This document shows positions 17,243-26,582 of a DNA stretch of 64,000 bases, piece after piece. Within the stretch, counting starts at the first letter, position 1; each line of letters starts with the position of its first letter. Made by a program: the position numbers and the translations under genes. This DNA is from Ascidiaceihabitans sp029251465. Lineage in GTDB: Bacteria > Pseudomonadota > Alphaproteobacteria > Rhodobacterales > Rhodobacteraceae. The stretch covers positions 3,906,001 through 3,970,000 of the forward strand of contig NZ_CP170633.1 of NCBI RefSeq assembly GCF_042932805.1. Direction: 5' to 3'. Under the pieces are notes generated by a model. The model saw nothing but the letters and a program-made list of their open reading frames with translations. It ran no database searches and had not been told where the DNA came from.

Positions 17243-18115
17243 ATGTTTAAAGGTTCTATGCCTGCCCTCATCACGCCGTTTCTCAACGGCGAACTGGATC
17301 TCGAAACGCTGAAGAAGCTGGTCGAGTGGCACATTGGCGAAGGCAGCCACGGGTTTGTCCCCGTCGGCACCACTGGCGAAAGCCCGACGCTGACCCATGA
17401 AGAGCACGAGACAGTGATCGAAACCGTGGTCAAAGCATCCGCAGGCCGTGTGCCGGTAATTGCCGGTGCGGGGTCCAACAACACGGTTGAGGCGATGCGC
17501 TTTGTGCAGTTTGCGCAAAAGGTCGGGGCCGATGCGGCGCTGGTCGTGACGCCATATTACAACAAGCCAACGCAACGCGGTCTGATCGCGCATTTCACAG
17601 CGCTGCATGACTGCGCCAACGTGCCGATCATCATCTACAACATTCCGGGGCGTTCGGTGGTTGATATGACCCCTGCGACGATGGCCGAACTGTCGAAATT
17701 GCCGCGCATCATTGGCGTAAAAGATGCCACTGGTGATCTGGCGCGGGTCTGCGATCAGCGTTTGGCCTGTGGTCCTGATTTTGTGCAGCTGTCTGGTGAA
17801 GACGCGACAGCGCACGGGTTCAACGCCCAAGGTGGGATTGGCTGCATTTCTGTGACGGCAAACGTTGCACCGGGTCTGTTGGCCAAGATGCAGAACGCCT
17901 GTTTGGCGGGTGACTATGCGGCCGCACTTACGATCCAAGACACGCTGATGCCATTGCACAAGGCGATCTTTACCGAACCAGGTTTGGTCGGCGCGAAATA
18001 TGCCATGTCGCGCTTGGGCTTGTGCTCCGACGAGGTCCGCTTGCCGCTGACGTCGCTGTCGGATGACACCAAAGCACTGGTCGATGCGGGCCTGAAACAT
18101 GCAGGATTGTTGTAG
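17243..18115 (+). CDS. dapA: 4-hydroxy-tetrahydrodipicolinate synthase
   Basis: This 290-residue protein has the signature VGTTGESPTL (41-50), Tyr132 in IYNIPGR and the Schiff-base Lys160 in IIGVKDATGD, aligned with E. coli Tyr133 and Lys161. It condenses pyruvate with aspartate semialdehyde, the first committed step to diaminopimelate and lysine. The AAGGACGTG before the ATG is a fair ribosome binding site. A small membrane-protein gene follows after 2 bp, and a terminator-like hairpin lies in the leader. Confidence 0.95.
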   Translation: MFKGSMPALITPFLNGELDLETLKKLVEWHIGEGSHGFVPVGTTGESPTLTHEEHETVIETVVKASAGRVPVIAGAGSNNTVEAMRFVQFAQKVGADAALVVTPYYNKPTQRGLIAHFTALHDCANVPIIIYNIPGRSVVDMTPATMAELSKLPRIIGVKDATGDLARVCDQRLACGPDFVQLSGEDATAHGFNAQGGIGCISVTANVAPGLLAKMQNACLAGDYAAALTIQDTLMPLHKAIFTEPGLVGAKYAMSRLGLCSDEVRLPLTSLSDDTKALVDAGLKHAGLL

Positions 18116-18117
18116 GC

Positions 18118-18351
18118 TTGGATAAACGTCGCCTGACATCGATCTTTGAAATCACAGGGTCGCTGTCAGCGATGGTCTATGCGGTGTTGATCGCATCAAA
18201 CACCGGCAACGAAATGATCGGTTTTTCGCTGTTGTTGATCTCGGCCAGCCTGTTTGCGGTTTGGGCTGTGATTGACGCACGCTGGACGTTTTTGTTGCTA
18301 CAACTGTTCTACGCAGGCTCGGCTGTTTTTGGGCTGGTGCGCTGGGCGTAA
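18118..18351 (+). CDS. Small integral membrane protein
   Basis: This 77-residue protein is read from a TTG start 2 bp after the dapA stop. A charged N-terminus (MDKRRLTS) precedes two to three hydrophobic helices (SLSAMVYAVLIASN, GFSLLLISASLFAVWAVI, LLLQLFYAGSAVFGLV). It is probably co-transcribed with dapA and ends before a strong bidirectional terminator. Similar short proteins occur in Rhodobacteraceae, but I cannot name a function. Confidence 0.6.
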   Translation: MDKRRLTSIFEITGSLSAMVYAVLIASNTGNEMIGFSLLLISASLFAVWAVIDARWTFLLLQLFYAGSAVFGLVRWA

Positions 18352-18370
18352 GCAGCGATCAAGAATAGAA

Positions 18371-18408
18371 AAAGGCGCGCGGAATGTCATGTTCCACGCG
18401 CCTTTTTT
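18371..18408. terminator. Bidirectional intrinsic terminator between the dapA and soeC units
   Basis: AAAGGCGCGCGGAA and TTCCACGCGCCTTT form a 14-bp stem with one mismatch around TGTCATG. T-runs follow on both strands (TTTTTT on plus; AAAAA before the stem gives U-tract on minus). It ends the dapA unit on the plus strand and the soeABC operon on the minus strand. Confidence 0.85.
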
Positions 18409-18413
18409 CGATT

Positions 18414-19289
18414 TCAACGCTTGCCGTAGTACAGGCCGACGACGTGCTCTGCTTCGGCAAAGAACAACCAGCGCGTGGCAAGAACGCCCGCGATGTGGCT
18501 GATCACGGCCAGCAGTGCCAGCCAATGCGAAAAGAACGGCGCGGCCAGCAGCATCACCGGCAGCAAGACCATCAACAGTAGCGAAATAATCCGCAGCTTT
18601 GAGGAATGCTTGCGACCGACCACGTGGATAAATTCGCGCATCAGATAGTTGGTGCCGGTGTGCGGCGGTTCAAACGCGCGCACCTCGCCGATGTTCCCAA
18701 GACCCGTAGCAGTTGCCATTGTCGTGCCTGAATTTGCGAACGCTTTGTCGCCAACCACCCACGTTGCGATCTGGATCACGCCGGCCAGCAGGATCAACCA
18801 CAGCGCGATGGCCGTTGATCCCTTAAGCAACGCGCCACCGGCCAATGCGAACGACAGGTACATCGCTGGCGTGAGGTTGGTGTACCACCGCGGGATGGTT
18901 TTCATCTGCGCGTAGATCATCGACGTGGTGAACACGGTTGCCAATGCGCCGATTGCGCCAAGCCAGCCCAGCGGTTGCCAAGCTGTGTCGAAAAACACCA
19001 GACCAAGGCCGTACAGCCCCATCAAAACGAGGGTCGCGACGGCTGCAATGCCTTCGCGGCTCAGCCAGCTGGACCGCCACTGTGTGAACGCCTTGAGCGC
19101 ACGTTCAGGGTGCCCAAGGTGGAACGTCGACGAGATCAATCCGCCGACGCCCATGACGTAAGCGATCAGCCAGAATGCGAACGCCGTCCAACCGGTGTAG
19201 GGCGTAGGATCGATCCCCAACCAGAACAGCAGGCCAAATCCAAGGCCCGAGAACGTGGTGAAAATAATAACTGACGGTGCTGGATGCAT
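18414..19289 (-). CDS. soeC: Sulfite dehydrogenase SoeC, membrane anchor (DmsC/NrfD-like)
   Basis: This 291-residue protein has about eight hydrophobic helices and the DmsC-type opening MHPAPSVIIFTTFSGLGFGL. It anchors the SoeAB catalytic subunits to the cytoplasmic face of the inner membrane and passes electrons from sulfite oxidation to quinone. It has no twin-arginine or Sec signal. The start overlaps the soeB stop by one base. The assignment as SoeC rather than DMSO reductase anchor rests on the xsc-pta-tauE-soe gene order, where sulfite is the product to be removed. Confidence 0.82.
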   Translation of the reverse strand: MHPAPSVIIFTTFSGLGFGLLFWLGIDPTPYTGWTAFAFWLIAYVMGVGGLISSTFHLGHPERALKAFTQWRSSWLSREGIAAVATLVLMGLYGLGLVFFDTAWQPLGWLGAIGALATVFTTSMIYAQMKTIPRWYTNLTPAMYLSFALAGGALLKGSTAIALWLILLAGVIQIATWVVGDKAFANSGTTMATATGLGNIGEVRAFEPPHTGTNYLMREFIHVVGRKHSSKLRIISLLLMVLLPVMLLAAPFFSHWLALLAVISHIAGVLATRWLFFAEAEHVVGLYYGKR

Positions 19290-20053
19290 CAGAGTTTCTC
19301 CAGTGTTTTATCTAGCCAACCAAGGAAGCCCGTAGGCTCTTCGGCGATGGGCGCAAGGAAGGGGGCGAGCACGTCAAATTCTGGCAGCGCATCTTTTGGA
19401 CGTGGTGGCAGGTATTGGTTAACGGGCTTGGTGCCTTGTTCTGGCATCAGATCCATGCCGCCGCGCTCTGCGACCAGTTTGGACACGTCTGAATTTTCGT
19501 CGCCCAAGTCGCCAAAGTGGCGGGCACCCGACGGGCAGGTGCGCACGCAGGATGGGACGCGGTCAACTTCGGGCAGGTTTTCGTTGTAGATGCGGTCGAC
19601 ACACAGGGTGCATTTTTTCATGACCCCTTCTTCTTGGTCCAACTCGCGCGCGCCGTAAGGACAGGCCCACGCGCACAAACCGCACCCGATGCAGTCACTT
19701 TCGTTGACCAGAACGATGCCGTCTTCGACCCGCTTGTAACTGGCGCCTGTCGGGCAGACGGTGACGCAAGGCGCGTCTTCGCAGTGCAAGCAGGACTTGG
19801 GAAAGTGGATGGTTTGGGCGGCGGGTTGTACCTTTTCCGAGGTCGCCAAAGGCTGCACTTCGAAAGAATGCACACGGTTCAGAAAGGTGCCCGAATTGTC
19901 TGCACCGTAGGCGTTTTGATCCGACAAAGGCGCGCCGTAGTTTTCGGTGTTCCAGCCCTTGCAGGAAATCACGCAAGCATGGCAGCCAACGCAGGTGTCC
20001 AGATCAATGACGAGGCCCAGTTTCTTTTGGGTTTGTGTTGGTAGAGTTGTCAT
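19289..20053 (-). CDS. soeB: Sulfite dehydrogenase SoeB, iron-sulfur subunit
   Basis: The protein has 254 residues from MTTLPTQTQKKLGLVIDL; this ATG overlaps the soeA stop as ATGA. Four ferredoxin-type cysteine clusters are visible: CVGCHACVISC, CLHCEDAPCVTVCP, CIGCGLCAWACP and CTLCVDR with a distal CVRTCP. They relay electrons from the molybdenum subunit SoeA to SoeC. There is no export signal, consistent with the cytoplasmic orientation known for SoeABC. DmsB and PsrB share the fold; the operon context selects SoeB. Confidence 0.86.
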   Translation of the reverse strand: MTTLPTQTQKKLGLVIDLDTCVGCHACVISCKGWNTENYGAPLSDQNAYGADNSGTFLNRVHSFEVQPLATSEKVQPAAQTIHFPKSCLHCEDAPCVTVCPTGASYKRVEDGIVLVNESDCIGCGLCAWACPYGARELDQEEGVMKKCTLCVDRIYNENLPEVDRVPSCVRTCPSGARHFGDLGDENSDVSKLVAERGGMDLMPEQGTKPVNQYLPPRPKDALPEFDVLAPFLAPIAEEPTGFLGWLDKTLEKL

Positions 20054-22884
20054 TTGCCAACCTTCCATGCGAGATTTTTGGGACCCGTGCCAACCGGTGA
20101 TTTGATCGGTGGCAAGCTGGGCTGTGATTCATTTGGCACCGCAGCTTTTTCGATGCGCACCTTAAGGTCGAACCACGCAGCTTGGCCGGTGATCGGATCA
20201 GAGTTGGCCCAGCGCAGACCGTCGCCTTTGGGCGGCAGCAGTTCGTGGATCAAGTGGTTGAGCAAGAAACCCTTGGTGGCCTCCGGCGCGTCCTCTTCCA
20301 GCGCCCACGCGCCTTTGCGTTTGCCGATCGCGTTCCACGTCCAGATGGTGTTTTCGTTCAGCGCGGCCATTTCCAAAATCGGCACGGTGATTTCGCCGTG
20401 GGGCGAGGTGACCTTGACCCAGTCTTCGTCCTTAAGCCCATGTTCTTTCATCAGCTTGGTCGGAATATACAGCGGGTTGTGGCCGTGCAGTTGGCGCAAC
20501 CACGCGTTCTGCGAGCCCCACGAATGGTACATCGCCATCGGGCGCTGCGTCAGTGCAGTGATCGGATATTCGTCGCCTTTGTTGTCGGCGTCGTTCGAAT
20601 ACCAGATTGGTAGCGGGTCCATTGTCGCTTTGATCCGCTCGCGCAGGTGGTCTGGCGGCTGGTGTTCGCCGTGCCCTTCGGCAGCCAGTTGGAATTTGCG
20701 CATCGGTTCAACATACAGCGAAAACAGGTAAGGTTGCGGGCTGTCGTAGATGCCCATGCCCACGGCCCAATCCTGATACTTGGTGTTCCAAGGCTTGTAG
20801 TAGTTGGCACCCTCTGGAATGTGTTCAACAAAGAAACCACCGTTTTCGATGTAGTTATCAAGCTGGCTGGCGTTGACGCCACCGCGCCCTGATTGCGTGC
20901 CGTTTTCACCCATGCGCCACCCAGCGAGTGGGCCAATGCCCGGACGGCGTTCGTGGTTGACGATGTAGTCGGCGTAGTCTTCGTATTTTGCCGAACCATC
21001 TTCGTTGGTAAAGCCGGGCAGGTCCATTTTCGCGCCCAACTGGCACAGCACAGTTTGGAACCCGCGCACATCGCGATCAGGTTCGATGACCGGCCAGCGG
21101 ATCGCGTCTGCGGCGGCGTCTGCCTCGCAAATCGGGCGGTCCAGCAGGGAAATGCAATCGTGGCGTTCAAGGTAGGTCGCGTCGGGGAAAATCAGGTCGG
21201 AATAAGCGACCATTTCAGATGAATACGCATCGGAATAGATGATGTGCGGGATGACGTATTCGCCGGTTTCCTCATTCTTGTCGGTCAGCATTTCGATCAC
21301 GCCGCGCGTGTTCATCGATGAATTCCACGACATGTTCGCCATGTACATAAACAGCGTGTCGATTTTGTAGGGGTCACCCGCGTAGGCGTTCGAAATCACC
21401 ATGTGCATCAGCCCGTGGCTGGACATCGGGTTTTCCCACGTAAACGCTTTGTCGATGCGCGCTGGCACGCCATCCTCGCGGTAAGCGAGGTCTTCTGGCC
21501 CTTGCACAAAACCCAAATGCGGGCCATTCAGCGGCTGACCGGGGTTCATGCCCGTGTGCGGCTTGGGGTGCGCTTTGGCGGGCTTTGGATAGGGCGGCTT
21601 GAACCGGAAACCACCGGGCACTTCGACAGTGCCCAGCAGGATTTGCAGCGTGTGCAAGGCGCGGCAGGTCTGGAACCCGTTCGCGTGCGCCGAAATCCCA
21701 CGCATCGAGTGGAAAGACACCGGGCGCCCTTTCATCGTTTTGTGGGTCTCACCGCGGAAATCGGTCCATTCAATGTCGAGCTCGAATTCTTCTTCAAACG
21801 CCACACGCGCGATTTCTGCGGCGATTGCGCGGATGCGTGTCGCCGGAATGCCGCAACGGTCTGCGACCGCTTCTGGCGCGTATTCGTCCGACAAATAGCG
21901 GTCTGCCATTTTGTGGAATACGGGGCGGTGGGTGACACCTGCGATGCGGTGCGTCGCGGATAGATCGGGTTTTACCCCCGGCTTGTCGAAGGCTGTCAGC
22001 TTGCCGCTGACGCGGTCGATGACCAGTTCTTTGCCATCCTCATCGCGCATCAACAGGCCGAATTCAGGCGATTTTTCATCACAGTTCACCAGCACAGGCG
22101 CGTCGGTGTATTGCGCGAGGTAATCCAGATCGATCTTGCCCGCTTTCATCAAACAGTGGACCATCGCGAGGATAAACAAGCCATCCGTGCCCGGCGTGAT
22201 GCCGACCCAATCGTCTGCAACGGCGTTATAGCCTGTGCGGATCGGGTTCACACCAATGACGCGGGCACCGCGTGCTTTGATCTTGCCGATGCCCATTTTG
22301 ATCGGGTTTGAATCGTGATCCTCGGCGACACCAAACAGCATGAATAGTTTGGTGTAGTCCCAGTCAGGTTGTCCGAATTCCCAGAACGCGCCGCCCATCG
22401 TGTAGATGCCAGCGGCCGCCATGTTGACCGAACAGAACCCGCCGTGTGCTGCATAGTTTGGTGTGCCAAAATTTTGCGCCCAGAACGACGTGAACGATTG
22501 CGATTGATCGCGGCCGGTAAAGAACGCCAGCTTCGATGGGTCTTCTTTGCGGATAGGTTCCAGCCAGTCAGCGGCGATTTGCAGGGCTTCATCCCAGCTG
22601 ATTTCTTCGAACTCGCCCGATCCACGTGGCCCGACCCGTTTCAGTGGGGCGCGCAAACGCGAGGGCGCGTTGACCTGCATGATGCCAGCAGAGCCTTTGG
22701 CGCACAGCACGCCCTGGTTCACAGGGTGATCGCGGTTGCCCTCGATGTAGGCGACTTTTAGATCGCCCAGCGGGTCCTTTTTCATGTGCACGTTAATCCC
22801 ACACCGGCAGGCACACATGTAACAGGTCGTCTTGCGGATCTCGTCCGATACTTTGGGCGATAGATCAATTTTTGGCTGGTTCAT
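20050..22884 (-). CDS. soeA: Sulfite dehydrogenase SoeA, molybdopterin catalytic subunit
   Basis: This 944-residue protein starts at MNQPKIDLSPKVSDEIRKTT after a GGGAG ribosome binding site. A CYMCACRCG motif plus a later VLCAKG gives the N-terminal 4Fe-4S site, followed by molybdopterin oxidoreductase domains and a C-terminal Mo-dinucleotide-binding domain (TALTQRPMAMYHSWGSQNAW region). No twin-arginine leader precedes the cluster. In Allochromatium and marine roseobacters SoeABC oxidises cytoplasmic sulfite to sulfate. Here it sits downstream of xsc, the sulfite-producing step of taurine breakdown. Substrate specificity is inferred from context. Confidence 0.86.
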   Translation of the reverse strand: MNQPKIDLSPKVSDEIRKTTCYMCACRCGINVHMKKDPLGDLKVAYIEGNRDHPVNQGVLCAKGSAGIMQVNAPSRLRAPLKRVGPRGSGEFEEISWDEALQIAADWLEPIRKEDPSKLAFFTGRDQSQSFTSFWAQNFGTPNYAAHGGFCSVNMAAAGIYTMGGAFWEFGQPDWDYTKLFMLFGVAEDHDSNPIKMGIGKIKARGARVIGVNPIRTGYNAVADDWVGITPGTDGLFILAMVHCLMKAGKIDLDYLAQYTDAPVLVNCDEKSPEFGLLMRDEDGKELVIDRVSGKLTAFDKPGVKPDLSATHRIAGVTHRPVFHKMADRYLSDEYAPEAVADRCGIPATRIRAIAAEIARVAFEEEFELDIEWTDFRGETHKTMKGRPVSFHSMRGISAHANGFQTCRALHTLQILLGTVEVPGGFRFKPPYPKPAKAHPKPHTGMNPGQPLNGPHLGFVQGPEDLAYREDGVPARIDKAFTWENPMSSHGLMHMVISNAYAGDPYKIDTLFMYMANMSWNSSMNTRGVIEMLTDKNEETGEYVIPHIIYSDAYSSEMVAYSDLIFPDATYLERHDCISLLDRPICEADAAADAIRWPVIEPDRDVRGFQTVLCQLGAKMDLPGFTNEDGSAKYEDYADYIVNHERRPGIGPLAGWRMGENGTQSGRGGVNASQLDNYIENGGFFVEHIPEGANYYKPWNTKYQDWAVGMGIYDSPQPYLFSLYVEPMRKFQLAAEGHGEHQPPDHLRERIKATMDPLPIWYSNDADNKGDEYPITALTQRPMAMYHSWGSQNAWLRQLHGHNPLYIPTKLMKEHGLKDEDWVKVTSPHGEITVPILEMAALNENTIWTWNAIGKRKGAWALEEDAPEATKGFLLNHLIHELLPPKGDGLRWANSDPITGQAAWFDLKVRIEKAAVPNESQPSLPPIKSPVGTGPKNLAWKVGK

Positions 22885-22903
22885 GTGTGGCTCCCTAGCG
22901 ATG

Positions 22904-23662
22904 TCAAAGGACGCTGCGGACCAGCGACACGGCCCCAAGGCCGATCAGCAAAGTCAAACAGGTTGGGCGGTAATAAGGTTGTAGGCGGGGTGTGAACAGG
23001 CGCTGTCCAATCAGGACACCGATCACACAAGGTAGGATAAACGCGAGGCCGCGTAGGGTGGATGTGGTGTTCATTGTGCCAAACCACAGGTGCATGCCAA
23101 ACGACGTGAACGAGCCGATGAACAGAAAGGCGACCAGCGTGGCGCGCATCTTGGCGGGTTCATCGTTGCGGGCCAAAACGTAGAGGGCCACGACCATGCC
23201 GCCGATGCCTGCAAGGCCGGTGACGACGCCGGCAATTAGGCCAGTGATCAGGGTGCCGGATTTGGTGCTTAGCTGCGGGATGCGCAGGCCGGTCAGTTGC
23301 AAAAGCGCCAGCGCGATCAAAACCACCAGTGCAATCTGCTGCGAGATGGCCGGATCAACGGATGTGGTCAGCGCAAGCCCCCCAAACAGCCCAAGGACCG
23401 ACCCCAGCACCAGCGTCACAGCTGCGCGCACATCGGCGCCCCCCCAGCCGTGGCGCAGCATCACGAGGGACGCGGCCAGTTCCAACCACCACATAACGGG
23501 GATCAATTCGACGGGTGGTAGGATGAGGACGGCGAGCGCGAGGCCAAAGGCAGAAAGCGCAAAGCCGGTAAATCCACGGACCAATCCAGCCGCAAAACAG
23601 ATCGCCGCCAAGGCGATGCCTTGGGACGGGGTCAATGTTAATGCGGCCCAGAAATCAGCCAT
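22904..23662 (-). CDS. tauE: TauE/SafE-family sulfite exporter
   Basis: This 252-residue protein has about seven to eight hydrophobic helices and two TauE/DUF81 repeats (AGLVRGFTGFALSAFGLAL at the start, GLIAGVVTGLAGIGGMVVAL in the second half). The family exports sulfite, sulfoacetate or related anions. It overlaps the end of pta by 8 bp and precedes soeA by 19 bp, so the operon encodes both export and oxidation of sulfite released by Xsc. The exact anion is not readable from the sequence. Confidence 0.85.
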   Translation of the reverse strand: MADFWAALTLTPSQGIALAAICFAAGLVRGFTGFALSAFGLALAVLILPPVELIPVMWWLELAASLVMLRHGWGGADVRAAVTLVLGSVLGLFGGLALTTSVDPAISQQIALVVLIALALLQLTGLRIPQLSTKSGTLITGLIAGVVTGLAGIGGMVVALYVLARNDEPAKMRATLVAFLFIGSFTSFGMHLWFGTMNTTSTLRGLAFILPCVIGVLIGQRLFTPRLQPYYRPTCLTLLIGLGAVSLVRSVL

Positions 23663-24656
23663 GCGCTGCCTGAAGGGCGGTGACGGCGATCATGTGCAAG
23701 ACGTCCTCGGCGACACAGCCACGCGACAGGTCGTTCGCAGGTTTTGCAAGGCCTTGCAGGACCGGACCAATCGCTGTGGCCCCGCCGATGCGCTGGGTGA
23801 TTTTGTAGCCGATGTTGCCCGCATCAAGGTTCGGGAAAATCATGACGTTGGCGTGGCCTGCGACGGATGAACCGGGTGCTTTGCTGTCCCCAACTGATGG
23901 GACAAAGGCCGCGTCAAATTGCAATTCGCCGTCGACATTCAGCTCAGGGGCTTGGTCGCGCACAAGGGCAGTCGCCTCGGTCACTTTGTCGACTTTGGGG
24001 TGGCGGGCTGATCCTTTGGTCGAGAACGACAGCATCGCAACTTTGGGTGTTTCGGCCAACAACGCCGCACAGGATGCTGCGGACTGTTGGGCGATGGCGG
24101 CCAATTCCTCGGCGGATGGATCGATGACCAAACCGCAGTCGGAATAAATCATGCCGCCGCGACCGGACGGGTGACCGTCTGGCAGAACCATCAGGAAAAA
24201 CGACGACACGAGCGGCGCGGCTTTGGATTTTCCGATGACTTGCAAGGCCGCGCGCACGGTGTCGGATGTGGTCGCTACCGCGCCCCCGACAGTGCCGTCA
24301 GCGTGGTCATTGCGCACGAGCATCGCGGCAAACACCAGCGGATCAAGCGCTTGTTTCTCGGCGGTCTCCATCGACACACCTTTGTGCTGGCGGATGTCGA
24401 AATAGGTTTGGGCGACCTCGGCGGTCAGGGTGGATGTGGCGGGGTCTTCGATACGGATGGCATCGCTTGGCGCGGATCCAATATCGGACAATTGTTTGGT
24501 GATGTCGGCGGTGGGGCCAACCAGAATGATCGTCGCAATTCCCGCTGCTACGGCGGAAACGGCGGCAGCCACGATCCTGGGATCGTGGCCTTCGCTTAGA
24601 ACGATGCGGGCAGGGGACTTGGCTGCGCGTGTCTGTAGATTGTCCAGTACACTCAT
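23655..24656 (-). CDS. pta: Phosphate acetyltransferase
   Basis: This 333-residue, short single-domain Pta has the conserved PTA_PTB pattern (IVLSEGHDPRIVAAA, GGAVATTSDTVRAAL, FPNLDAGNIGYKITQRIGGA). It converts acetyl phosphate made by Xsc plus CoA into acetyl-CoA, completing taurine carbon assimilation. It lies 38 bp after xsc and overlaps tauE by 8 bp, within the xsc-pta-tauE-soeABC operon. It lacks the regulatory N-terminal domain of long E. coli-type Pta enzymes. Confidence 0.92.
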   Translation of the reverse strand: MSVLDNLQTRAAKSPARIVLSEGHDPRIVAAAVSAVAAGIATIILVGPTADITKQLSDIGSAPSDAIRIEDPATSTLTAEVAQTYFDIRQHKGVSMETAEKQALDPLVFAAMLVRNDHADGTVGGAVATTSDTVRAALQVIGKSKAAPLVSSFFLMVLPDGHPSGRGGMIYSDCGLVIDPSAEELAAIAQQSAASCAALLAETPKVAMLSFSTKGSARHPKVDKVTEATALVRDQAPELNVDGELQFDAAFVPSVGDSKAPGSSVAGHANVMIFPNLDAGNIGYKITQRIGGATAIGPVLQGLAKPANDLSRGCVAEDVLHMIAVTALQAAHG

Positions 24657-24694
24657 GGCTGGTCTCCTGCCGTTATTTGTTCGTTTGCAGTCAC

Positions 24695-26473
24695 TTAGAC
24701 AACTTGCTGCTGCATGTCGTCTTTGTTGATGCCTGCAACTTCAACCGGGTTCTTCATCGCGTCACGACGGAACGGGTCACCCAGTTCTTGGTTGATCATG
24801 GCTTCGATCAGCGTGGTGATGCCGTTTTCCATTTGATCTTTGATCGCTTGGGCCAGGGCTGCTGTCAGTTCGTCTTGGGTGCGGGCAACAACGCCTTTTA
24901 GGCCACATGCGTTCGCGATACCGGCGTAGGATACTTGCTCGTCCAACTCTGTGCCAACGAAGTTATCGTCGAACCAAAGTGTCGAGTTACGCTTTTCAGC
25001 GCCCCACTGGTAGTTGCGGAACACGATCTGTGTGATCGCAGGCCAGTCGCCACGGCCGATCGCTGTCAGTTCGTTGACAGAGATACCGAACGCGCCGTCA
25101 CCAGCAAAGCCAACAACCGGAACGTCTGGACGACCGATTTTTGCGCCAACGATGGACGGCAAGCCGTAACCACATGGACCAAACAGGCCCGGTGCCAAAT
25201 ATTTGCGCGATTCGTTGAACGACGGGTAGGCGTTGCCGATTGCGCAGTTGTTGCCGATGTCGGACGAGATGATCGCCTCGACTGGCAATGCTGCTTGGAT
25301 CGCGCGCCATGCCATGCGTGGTGCCATCCAGTCAGGTTTGGCTGCACGTGCACGCACGTTCCAGTCGGTGCCCGGATCGTCTTGCTCTTCGGTCATGGAA
25401 GTCAATTCCTGAGCCCATGCAGATTTGGTTGTCGCGATCATGTTCTTGCGATCTGCGCGGCCCGTGTCGCCAGCACCGTCAGCCAGTTTGGCAACGATAG
25501 AGTTTGCAACCTTGGCGCTGTCACCAACGATACCAACAGTGACTTTCTTGGTCAGGCCAATGCGGTCAGGGTTGATGTCGACCTGAATGATCTTGGCGTC
25601 TGTTGGCCAGTAATCCATGCCGTAGCCTGGCAGTGTCGAGAACGGGTTCAAACGTGTGCCCAGTGCCAGAACAACGTCTGCTTTGGCGATCAATTCCATG
25701 CCGGCTTTTGAACCGTTGTAGCCTAATGGACCTGCGTACAGCGGGTGGTTGCCCGGGAACGCGTCGTTGTGTTGGTAGCCAACGCAAACCGGTGCGTCGA
25801 GCGCTTCGGCCAGAACGCGGGAGGCCTCGATGCCGCCTTTGGACAAGATTGTGCCAGCACCGTTCAAGATCACTGGGAACTTGGCAGAAGACAGCAAATC
25901 AGCTGCGTTTTGTACCGCAACGTCGCCGCCCTGTGGCAATTCAAAGTCGACGATAACCGGCAGGTCGATGTCGATGACTTGTGTCCAGAAATCGCGTGGG
26001 ATGTTGATTTGTGCCGGACCGGATGCGCGCTTGGCTTGCATGATCACACGGTTCAACGTCTCGGCGATACGGGATGGATCGCGGACTTCTTCTTGGTAGG
26101 CCACACAGTCAGCGAACAGGTTCATCTGTTCCATTTCCTGGAAACCACCTTGACCGATTGTTTTGTTAGCGGCCTGTGGGGTAACCAAAAGTACAGGAGT
26201 GTGGTTCCAATATGCCGTCTTAACTGCAGTCACGAAGTTTGTGATGCCCGGACCGTTTTGCGCGATCATCATCGACATTTTGCCGGTGGCGCGCGTGAAA
26301 CCGTCAGCCATCATGCCGCCGGATGTTTCGTGGGCGCAGTCCCAGAATTTGATACCCGCGTCAGGGAAGATGTCGGAAATTGGCATCATGGCAGAGCCGA
26401 TGATCCCGAATGCGTTGTCGATGCCATGCATTTGCAGCGTTTTTACAAATGCTTCTTCAGTGGTCATTTTCAT
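24695..26473 (-). CDS. xsc: Sulfoacetaldehyde acetyltransferase
   Basis: This 592-residue thiamine-diphosphate enzyme has an N-terminal pyrimidine-binding domain with ETSGGMMADGFTRATG, a central domain, and a C-terminal ThDP site GFAGDGAFGISVNELTAIG leading to RNYQWGAEKRNSTLWFDDN. It cleaves sulfoacetaldehyde with phosphate to acetyl phosphate and sulfite, the desulfonation step for taurine and other sulfonates. Its start follows AGGAGTTTCCTC. A direct-repeat operator lies 77-109 bp upstream of the start. It heads the pta-tauE-soeABC run. Confidence 0.96.
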   Translation of the reverse strand: MKMTTEEAFVKTLQMHGIDNAFGIIGSAMMPISDIFPDAGIKFWDCAHETSGGMMADGFTRATGKMSMMIAQNGPGITNFVTAVKTAYWNHTPVLLVTPQAANKTIGQGGFQEMEQMNLFADCVAYQEEVRDPSRIAETLNRVIMQAKRASGPAQINIPRDFWTQVIDIDLPVIVDFELPQGGDVAVQNAADLLSSAKFPVILNGAGTILSKGGIEASRVLAEALDAPVCVGYQHNDAFPGNHPLYAGPLGYNGSKAGMELIAKADVVLALGTRLNPFSTLPGYGMDYWPTDAKIIQVDINPDRIGLTKKVTVGIVGDSAKVANSIVAKLADGAGDTGRADRKNMIATTKSAWAQELTSMTEEQDDPGTDWNVRARAAKPDWMAPRMAWRAIQAALPVEAIISSDIGNNCAIGNAYPSFNESRKYLAPGLFGPCGYGLPSIVGAKIGRPDVPVVGFAGDGAFGISVNELTAIGRGDWPAITQIVFRNYQWGAEKRNSTLWFDDNFVGTELDEQVSYAGIANACGLKGVVARTQDELTAALAQAIKDQMENGITTLIEAMINQELGDPFRRDAMKNPVEVAGINKDDMQQQVV

Positions 26474-26549
26474 GAGGAAACTCCTAAAGGATGTGATTTC
26501 GGGTGATTCACGAATTCTCGCAGACAGTACGGATTCGTGGGGCCGGTCG

Positions 26550-26582
26550 TTAGGACCAGATTCTATTTCCGGATAGCTCCAG
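26550..26582 (-). promoter_or_regulatory. Candidate TauR operator upstream of xsc (direct repeat, 13-nt spacer)
   Basis: Read on the minus strand, CTGGAGCTAT (26582-26573), 13 nt, then CTGGTCCTAA (26559-26550). The halves share CTGGnnCTAw and are 23 bp start to start, about two helical turns. The distal half lies inside the last codons of tauR. The same arrangement occurs upstream of tpa. From memory, Rhodobacter capsulatus TauR recognises direct repeats close to CTGGACYTAA, which fits; binding here is inferred. Confidence 0.7.

Noticed and set aside
25745..26506. Plus-strand open frame of 253 codons opposite xsc
   Set aside because: It is antisense to the ThDP enzyme, with cysteine- and arginine-rich low-complexity content.
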